A stretch of 64,000 nucleotides of DNA, from assembly GCF_020026925.1 (NCBI RefSeq), contig NZ_JAIQDW010000014.1, positions 1-64,000 on the forward strand, written 5' to 3'. Below the pieces are notes generated by a model. The model was not told where the DNA came from. It saw only the letters and a list, made by a program, of their open reading frames with translations, and searched no databases. This DNA is from Flavobacterium hibisci. GTDB taxonomy: Bacteria; Bacteroidota; Bacteroidia; Flavobacteriales; Flavobacteriaceae. Shown one piece after another: positions 57,823-64,000 of this stretch; the first letter of the stretch is position 1, and each line of letters begins with the position of its first letter. The translations under genes and the position numbers were made by a program.

Positions 57823-58752
57823 ATGATAACAAGTGTTTTTAAAAAATCTACACCATTAAATTATTCTTTGGTTGTAATTTTAATACTGGTTTTCTTTTTT
57901 CTGTATCAAATTCAGGAACCATCATGGATGAGTTCTTATTTTTTAGTGTTTCAAAAAATAAGTTTATTCTGCTTTGTGCTGGCTTCTTTTTTTCTGATAA
58001 ATTTTATTGTGAAAAAGAATGGGCTCAGTAAAGACAATGGGTACGCTATATTTTTCTATCTATTGCTGCTATTGTTTTTTCCAACAATATTCAATAATCC
58101 AAATATCATATATGCTAATTTCTTTCTGTTATTAGCGCTTCGCAGATTAATTTCTTTACAATCTTTAAAATCTTCAAAAGAAAAAATATTTGATGCTTCT
58201 TTTTGGATTTTAGTGGCTACGTTATTTCAGTTTTGGTGTATTCTTTTCCTGATTTTGGTTTTTATATCCATTATTTTTCACGTTTCGAGGGATTATAGAA
58301 ATTGGGTTTTGCCTTTTATTGCACTTTTGGCTGTTGCTTTATTATTTTTAACAGTATCCTTGATTTTTAATTTTGATGCTGTAAAATTTATTCAGGACAG
58401 GGCATTTATCGATTTAAGGATTGATTATTTTAAAAATAATTCTGAAAATGGGGCATTCTCAATTTATGTTGCAGTAGTTTTATTTTTTGTGGTTTCAATA
58501 CTATCAACCTTGTCAAACAGACCGCAGATTGTCCATACTTCATACAAAAAAGTGGTTGCCTGTTTTTTTATAGCGATATTTGTTTTCATTCTTTCACCAG
58601 AAAAAAGCAATGATTTATTGTTGTTTAGTATTACTCCTTTGACCATTATGGCATCGAGTAGTGTTGAATATATGCAGCAAAAACTAAATAGGGAAATTAC
58701 ATTCTATGTCCTTATCTGCTGCAGTTTGTTTACGTTTTTCTCTCAGCTATAA
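57823..58752 (+). CDS. DUF6427-like polytopic membrane protein
   Basis: 309 residues with about nine hydrophobic segments and few charged loops: MITSVFKKSTPLNYSLVVILILVFFFLYQI at the start, and later FWILVATLFQFWCILFLILVFISIIF. I recall it as a conserved flavobacterial family (DUF6427). The function is unknown; the layout looks like a membrane transporter or polymer-handling protein but no family of known function fits. Its stop overlaps the upp stop by six bases (tail to tail). Confidence 0.72.
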   Translation: MITSVFKKSTPLNYSLVVILILVFFFLYQIQEPSWMSSYFLVFQKISLFCFVLASFFLINFIVKKNGLSKDNGYAIFFYLLLLLFFPTIFNNPNIIYANFFLLLALRRLISLQSLKSSKEKIFDASFWILVATLFQFWCILFLILVFISIIFHVSRDYRNWVLPFIALLAVALLFLTVSLIFNFDAVKFIQDRAFIDLRIDYFKNNSENGAFSIYVAVVLFFVVSILSTLSNRPQIVHTSYKKVVACFFIAIFVFILSPEKSNDLLLFSITPLTIMASSSVEYMQQKLNREITFYVLICCSLFTFFSQL

Positions 58753-59400
58753 TTTGTTTCCGTAAGCAAGATCTCCGGCATCGCCAAGACCGGGAACAAT
58801 ATAATTTTTCTCGTTTAATTTTTCGTCCAGGGCAGCAATCCATAAATGACAGTTCTCAGGCAGATTTTTTTCAAGATAGGCAACTCCTTCTGGTGCAGCA
58901 ATAACAACTGCAATATGAATTTCTTTTGGAACTGCATTCTGAACTAACTTTTCATGAACCGCAACTATAGACTGACCGGTTGCCAGCATAGGATCAAGAA
59001 GCAAAACCGTTTTATTATTGAGATTTGAAATCGCCTGATATTCAACTAAAATCTCAAATTCATCATCATTATTCGGATGGTGCCTGCTAGCCGAAACAAA
59101 GCTGTTTTCTGCGTGGTCAAAATAGTTTAAAAAACCGTTATGAAGTGGCAATCCGGCCCTTAAAATGGGGCATAAAACCAAATCAGTTTCGATTTGAGTT
59201 GTTTTTTTTATACCAAGCGGAGTTTGAATTTCGACATTTTTATAAGGTAAAACCTTGCTCAGCTCATATGCCATAATTTCACCAATTCGTTCTATATTTC
59301 TCCGAAAACGCATACTATCGTTCTGAATATTTACGTTTCTGATTTGTGATAAGAAATGATTTAGCACACTATTATTTTCAGAGATATAATGGATTTTCAT
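58747..59400 (-). CDS. upp: Uracil phosphoribosyltransferase
   Basis: 217 residues. UPRTase features: RRNIERIGEIMAYELSKVLPYKNVEIQTPLG, VLCPILRAGLPLHNGFLNYF, the PRPP loop VLLLDPMLATGQSIV, and AALDEKLNEKNYIVPGLGDAGDLAYG at the C-terminus. It salvages uracil to UMP. The stop overlaps that of the DUF6427-like gene by six bases on the other strand. Confidence 0.95.
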   Translation of the reverse strand: MKIHYISENNSVLNHFLSQIRNVNIQNDSMRFRRNIERIGEIMAYELSKVLPYKNVEIQTPLGIKKTTQIETDLVLCPILRAGLPLHNGFLNYFDHAENSFVSASRHHPNNDDEFEILVEYQAISNLNNKTVLLLDPMLATGQSIVAVHEKLVQNAVPKEIHIAVVIAAPEGVAYLEKNLPENCHLWIAALDEKLNEKNYIVPGLGDAGDLAYGNKL

Positions 59401-59483
59401 AATAAATTTTTAGAATTAGCAATTGCTTATAACTGGAAATGAAAAATTAAAGGTTTTTTACCTAACTATAAAAGTATAAAAAG

Positions 59484-59491
59484 TATCTTTG
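59484..59491 (+). promoter_or_regulatory. -7 box (TATCTTTG) of the DUF4254-GT9 operon
   Basis: TATCTTTG, 19 bases upstream of the ATG at 59511. Confidence 0.6.
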
Positions 59492-59510
59492 TAACTCTAA
59501 AAATAAATAC

Positions 59511-60116
59511 ATGTTTTCAAAATTAGCATATTCAGTTTTCGAACAAAGCATCAAAGATTATCATGAGTTTGATAGTGTTGACCAACCCATAAACAATCCT
59601 TTCCCAAAGGATAAATTCGAGCATTTATTGTATTTGAAGAACTGGATTGATACCGTTCAATGGCATTATGAGGATATTATCCGTGACCCGCAAATTGATC
59701 CTGTAGCAGCTTTAACTTTAAAAAGAAAAATTGATGCTTCAAATCAGGAAAGAACTGATATGGTAGAATATATCGATAGTTACTTCCTACAGAAATACAG
59801 TCACATAAAAGCAAAAGACGGAGCAAAAATAAATTCTGAAAGTCCGGCATGGGCGTTTGACAGATTATCAATTTTGGCTTTAAAAATTTATCATATGCAG
59901 GAAGAGGCTACACGTGCTGAAGCCACGCAGGAACACAGAGATAAATGTCAGGAAAAATTAAATATTCTTTTAGAGCAAAGAACAGATTTATCTACAGCAA
60001 TTGAAGAATTATTGACAGATATCGAAAACGGTGATAAATTCATGAAAGTGTACAAGCAAATGAAAATGTACAACGATGATGATTTAAATCCGGTTTTATA
60101 TCAAAATAAAAAATAA
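59511..60116 (+). CDS. DUF4254 protein
   Basis: 201 residues, all helical: FEQSIKDYHEFDSVDQPINNPFPKDKFEHLLYLKNWIDTVQWHYEDIIRDPQI, then KRKIDASNQERTDMVEYIDSYF, DRLSILALKIYHMQEE and a final coiled-coil. It matches the Bacteroidota DUF4254 family, which is often next to a glycosyltransferase. Its function is not known. The GT9 gene starts one base after its stop, so the two are co-translated. Confidence 0.82.
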   Translation: MFSKLAYSVFEQSIKDYHEFDSVDQPINNPFPKDKFEHLLYLKNWIDTVQWHYEDIIRDPQIDPVAALTLKRKIDASNQERTDMVEYIDSYFLQKYSHIKAKDGAKINSESPAWAFDRLSILALKIYHMQEEATRAEATQEHRDKCQEKLNILLEQRTDLSTAIEELLTDIENGDKFMKVYKQMKMYNDDDLNPVLYQNKK

Positions 60117-60117
60117 T

Positions 60118-61158
60118 TTGGCAGACTTGTCCACCCAAATTAAACATATAGCCGTCATGAGACTATCCGCAATGGGAGATGTCGCCATGACGGTTCCTGT
60201 TTTACGCGCTTTTGTAAAACAATATCCAACAGTAAAACTGACTGTTATTTCGCGCCCGTTTTTTAAACCTTTTTTTGACGGAATTCCGAATCTTGAGTTT
60301 TTTGTTTTTGATGAAAAAGAAAAACACAAAGGATTTCCGGGACTTTTGAGATTATTCCGGGACTTGAAAAAACTTCAAATAGATGCTTTTGCAGATCTTC
60401 ATAATGTTTTAAGATCTAAGGTTGTGAGTTTGCTTTTCGCTTTAAGCGGAAAAAAAAGTGCGACCGTTGATAAAGGCCGTGAAGGAAAAAAAGAATTAAC
60501 CCGTGCCGAAAATAAAATCTTCAAACAATTACCAACGATGTTTGAAAGGCATGCAAAAGTATTTGAAGAGCTGGGTTTTCCCTTAGATTTATCAAATCCT
60601 GAGTTCCCTGAAAAAGCTTTTTTAAGCGCTGAAATTACAGATTTAATTGGCGGGAATTATCAAAAATTAATAGGAATTGCTCCTTTTGCCCAATACGATT
60701 CTAAAGTTTATCCTGTAGATTTAATGCAGGAAGTAATTTCAAAATTAGCCGAAAATAAAGATCAGACGATATTACTTTTTGGGGGAGGAAAGAAGGAAAT
60801 AGAGATTCTAGATTCACTTTCAAAACCATTTGAAAATGTGATAAACGTAGCAGGAAAAATTAAATTTCAACAGGAGTTACAATTGATAAGTAATCTGGAT
60901 GTTATGCTTTCAATGGATTCCGGAAATGCACATATTGCTGCAATGCTGGGTGTAAAAGTGGTTACACTATGGGGGGCAACACATCCGTATGCCGGATTTT
61001 TACCATTCAACCAAAGTTTAGATAATGCCTTAACTGCAGACCGAAAGCAGTATCCAAAATTGCCTACTTCGGTTTATGGAAACAAAATTGTCGAAGGTTA
61101 TGAAAACGCAATGCGTACAATTACTGCAGAATCTATAGTAAATCTTTTAAATTCATAA
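60118..61158 (+). CDS. Glycosyltransferase family 9 (heptosyltransferase-like), TTG start
   Basis: 346 residues, reading from TTG at 60118 (MADLSTQIKHIAVMRLSAMGDVAMTVPVLRAFV). The ATG at 60157 would cut into the first beta strand, so the TTG is better. GT9 features: RLSAMGDVAMTVPVLRA, FADLHNVLRSKVVSLLFALSG, then IGIAPFAQYDSKVYPVDLM and MLSMDSGNAHIAAMLGVKVVTLWGATHPYAGF. It probably adds a sugar (heptose-like) to the LPS core at the inner membrane. It forms a pair with the DUF4254 gene. Confidence 0.88.
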   Translation: MADLSTQIKHIAVMRLSAMGDVAMTVPVLRAFVKQYPTVKLTVISRPFFKPFFDGIPNLEFFVFDEKEKHKGFPGLLRLFRDLKKLQIDAFADLHNVLRSKVVSLLFALSGKKSATVDKGREGKKELTRAENKIFKQLPTMFERHAKVFEELGFPLDLSNPEFPEKAFLSAEITDLIGGNYQKLIGIAPFAQYDSKVYPVDLMQEVISKLAENKDQTILLFGGGKKEIEILDSLSKPFENVINVAGKIKFQQELQLISNLDVMLSMDSGNAHIAAMLGVKVVTLWGATHPYAGFLPFNQSLDNALTADRKQYPKLPTSVYGNKIVEGYENAMRTITAESIVNLLNS

Positions 61159-61339
61159 ATACGCACTTTTTTAGTTAATACACATTAATAGTTGTATTTA
61201 TTTTCTCTGATATAAATAATTTTATCAATAATTTAACAAGTAGGTTTAAATACGTATTGTTAAATGAATTAATTTCGGCCGCTGTGAGTTACATCTTACA
61301 AAGCTGAAAGATATTAATGTTTAAATCAGAAACTGTCTA

Positions 61340-64000
61340 TGCCAAAAATTACGGTAACAATTGCAATTTTGTTCTTATTCTCTTTTTCATCCTTTTCTCA
61401 AAAAACAAGTCTTTCAGGTACATTGATTGATGAAAGCGAAAATACTCCCATTTATAATTCTGTTGTTGCTTTACTGACTCCTAAAGATTCCATCTTATAT
61501 AAATTTACCAGATCTGATAAAGAGGGTAAATTTAATATCCGGAATATAAAAACAGGAAACTATATCCTCATGACCACACACAGCCATTTTGCTGATTATC
61601 TGGATGCCATAACTCTTGAAGAGACTGAAAAGAATATGGGTACAATTGCTCTTATAAGTAAAATGAAACTATTAAAGGAGGTAATCATAAAGACAGGTTC
61701 CATTAGAGTTAAAGGCGACACCACAAGTTACAGGGCAAGTGATTTTAAAGTAGATGCTAATGCAAACGTTGAAGAATTGTTGAAAAAACTACCAGGAATA
61801 CAAGTTGATAAAAACGGCTCCATAAAAGCTATGGGCGAAACAGTAGAAAAGGTATTAGTTGACGGAGAAGAATTTTTTGGTGATGATCCAGGGATGGCAG
61901 TAAAAAATTTAAGGGCAGATGCAGTCAAAGAAGTACAGGTCTTTAATAAAAAAAGCGATCAGGCTGAGTTTACCGGAATAGATGACGGACAAACAAAAAA
62001 AACAATTAACCTGAAATTAAAAGAAGATAAAAAGAAAGGTTATTTCGGTAAGGTCGATGCAGCCAATCAGCCATTTTCAGATGCAGACTCCCGGTACAAC
62101 ATCAATTCGATGTTTAGCAGTTTTAAAGGGAAGAGAAAATTATCCGCTTTTTTACTGAACGGAAATACGGGACAGGATGGACTAAGCTGGCAGGATAATG
62201 AAAGGTTTGGCGGACGAGATGATATATCTATGAATATGGATGAGGACGGAAATGTCAGTTATGAATGGACAGGCGGCAATAATGATGAAGAACCTTATGT
62301 GGATACCCAAAACGGTTTTATCAAAAATACTAATGCAGGATTGCAGTACAGCAACAAGTGGAATGACAAGCAGACTTTGAATTTGTCTCCTAAATACAAT
62401 AAGCAGATTTACACTAACAATAAAAGTACATTTATACAACGTCAGGTCGGAGAAACCCAATTAAACGAAACTACTTCAACGGTGAGTAATGTAAACAGAG
62501 GCAACTTTAAATTAAATGCTGTTTACGATGTAAAATTAGATTCTGTAAACGCCATAAAATTTACAGCCAAAACTAATTTTTATGATACTGAAAGCGATGA
62601 ATTTACAAATGGCGAAACTAAAGGAAGTGATGGATTGATCAAAAACAAACAGAGCAAAACTTTTATTACAGATTCAGATAAACAGTCTTTGAACGCCAAT
62701 GTATTATTTAAACATAAATTTGCTAAAGAACGCCGCACAATTTCGCTAAATGGTAGTTGGAATAGACTGCATACAAATTCAGATAATTTTTTGAAGTCTT
62801 TAAATGAAAGTTACAATGAAGGAATTATTTCTTCCAGCAATGATGTGAATCAAAATAAGATAGGAGAAAAAACGAGTCAAAATCTTTCATTAAATATACT
62901 TTACACTGAACCTCTGAGTAAAAGGTTTGCATTACAATTAGGATATCAGATTAGTCATAATACCGGTAAGAGTAATTATTTAACCTATGATTATTCAGAG
63001 GACACAGGTAATTATGATTTGATTAATACCTCCTTGTCAAATCAGTTCAGACAAACAATAACAACAAATACGCCCAATTTAAAATTAAGCTATAATGCAA
63101 AAAAAATAAACTACAGTTTTGGAAGCGGTTTTGGTTTTACTTCATTTGATTTACAGGATCAAACTTTAAATAAACAATATAAGCGTCATTATACTAACTT
63201 TTTCCCAACAGCAAATTTTAATTATAAGTACAAAAGCAACAGTAATTTGCGTTTGACTTATCAGGGTGCAACTAAGCAGCCAACGATTGATCAGTTACAG
63301 CCTTTAAGAAACAATCAGGATTTCTTTAATCAGATTGTGGGTAATCCGGATTTGAAACAATCTTTCACAAACAGGATATCTATATTTCATAACACCTATA
63401 GTATTTTGACAGAATCGCAGTTTTACCAAAATATTTCTTTAAATATGACTTCAAATTTAATTTCTTATAACAAAGATATTGATCCTGAAAGTGCTAAAAC
63501 AATTACCAAGCCTATCAATACAAACGGTAATTTTTCCGGTAATTTTTATTTTGGATATGGATTTAAGGTAAAGAAAATAGATTTATATGTAAATCTGAAT
63601 CCAAATTTGAATTATAACAAAACGGTACTTAGCATTAATAATAAAATCAGCAACTCTAATACTTTAAATTCAGGATTTGGACTTTACCTGAGCAAATTTA
63701 AGGAAAAGAAATACGAATTTAGTTTAGGTAATAACTTTTCAAATAATAGAAATACTACTTCTCAAAACGATGAGGTAAAATCATTCAACACAAATAATTT
63801 TAGCTTAGATATAGGAGTTTATTTTAGAAAAAAATGGAAATTTTCAACAGATTATAATTTATTCTCTCGTCAAAAAACGGTTGATTTTCAAACCAATCTC
63901 ACCAATCAATTGTGGAATGCAAGACTGCAGCGCAATTTCAAAAATGATGAGTTCACAGCTTATATCATGGTTAGGGATATTTTGAATCAGAATATAGGAA
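61340..64000 (+). CDS. Outer-membrane beta-barrel receptor with carboxypeptidase-like domain (partial)
   Basis: 887 codons are visible and the gene runs off the right edge. The signal peptide is MPKITVTIAILFLFSFSSFSQ. Next comes a carboxypeptidase-regulatory-like domain (TSLSGTLIDESENTPIYNSVVALLTPKDSI, ending YILMTTHSHF). A plug-like part follows with NANVEELLKKLPGIQVDKNGSIKAMGETVEKVLVDGEEFFGDDPGMAVKNL, then a long series of beta strands. It belongs to the TonB-dependent/outer-membrane beta-barrel group of Bacteroidota. No SusD-like partner is in the window. The ligand is unknown. Confidence 0.85.

Overview
The window looks like a chromosomal segment of a Flavobacterium-type member of the Bacteroidota. 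It is AT-rich and has no clear Shine-Dalgarno sequences. Its promoters match the Bacteroidota pattern (TTTG, about 17-21 bases, then TAnnTTTG). It carries type IX secretion (T9SS) cargo and PorP/SprF genes and many protein families typical of flavobacteria (DUF4175, DUF6341, DUF6427, DUF4254). Most of it is core genome with small accessory insertions.

Layout. 1-6.7 kb: a leftward cell-surface block with a PorP/SprF protein carrying a very long 17-residue repeat tail (cut by the window edge), an Ig-like T9SS cargo protein, a small exported protein, a beta-helix protein and a small secreted protein. 7.1-21 kb: replication, recombination and lipid genes (holB, a DoxX-like gene, a thioesterase, recA, plsC, trpS, dprA, an HU/CCDC81-SPOR protein, a PIF1/RecD-like helicase, an OmpH/Skp lipoprotein, a methyltransferase). 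21-24 kb: mnmG and ybeY flank a 408-base gap packed with copies of a parS-like 16-mer, a probable ParB-binding centromere cluster. 24-35.5 kb: a DUF4175 protein, gltX, an SPFH protein, a YtxH/holin/DUF6327 trio, glnS, a ParDE-type toxin-antitoxin pair, folB and tRNA-Cys, followed by two decayed copies of the tRNA 3' end and a 29-base inverted repeat. 36-48.6 kb: LysE, DUF2807, RNase R, rpiB, tex, a GH8 glycosidase with a T9SS tail, tatA and a GH3-family adenylating enzyme. 48.6-48.8 kb: a 200-base MITE-like insertion with an 8-base target duplication. 49-56 kb: a DUF6909-like protein, then a surface-polysaccharide group (UDP-glucuronate decarboxylase, polyprenyl glycosylphosphotransferase, GT2), an ORF6N-protein remnant, a CapK-like ligase and higBA. 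56-61 kb: purD, DUF6341, DUF6427, upp, DUF4254 and GT9. 61.3 kb to the edge: an outer-membrane beta-barrel receptor, cut by the window.

The strongest unexplained signals are the parS-like cluster, the higher-order repeat structure of the PorP/SprF tail, the MITE-like element, the tRNA-Cys 3'-end repeats, a duplicated structured region downstream of recA, and promoters so close to the start codon (holB, HU-SPOR) that the mRNAs should be leaderless. All gene names rest on reading translated sequence and remembered family features; no database search was run.
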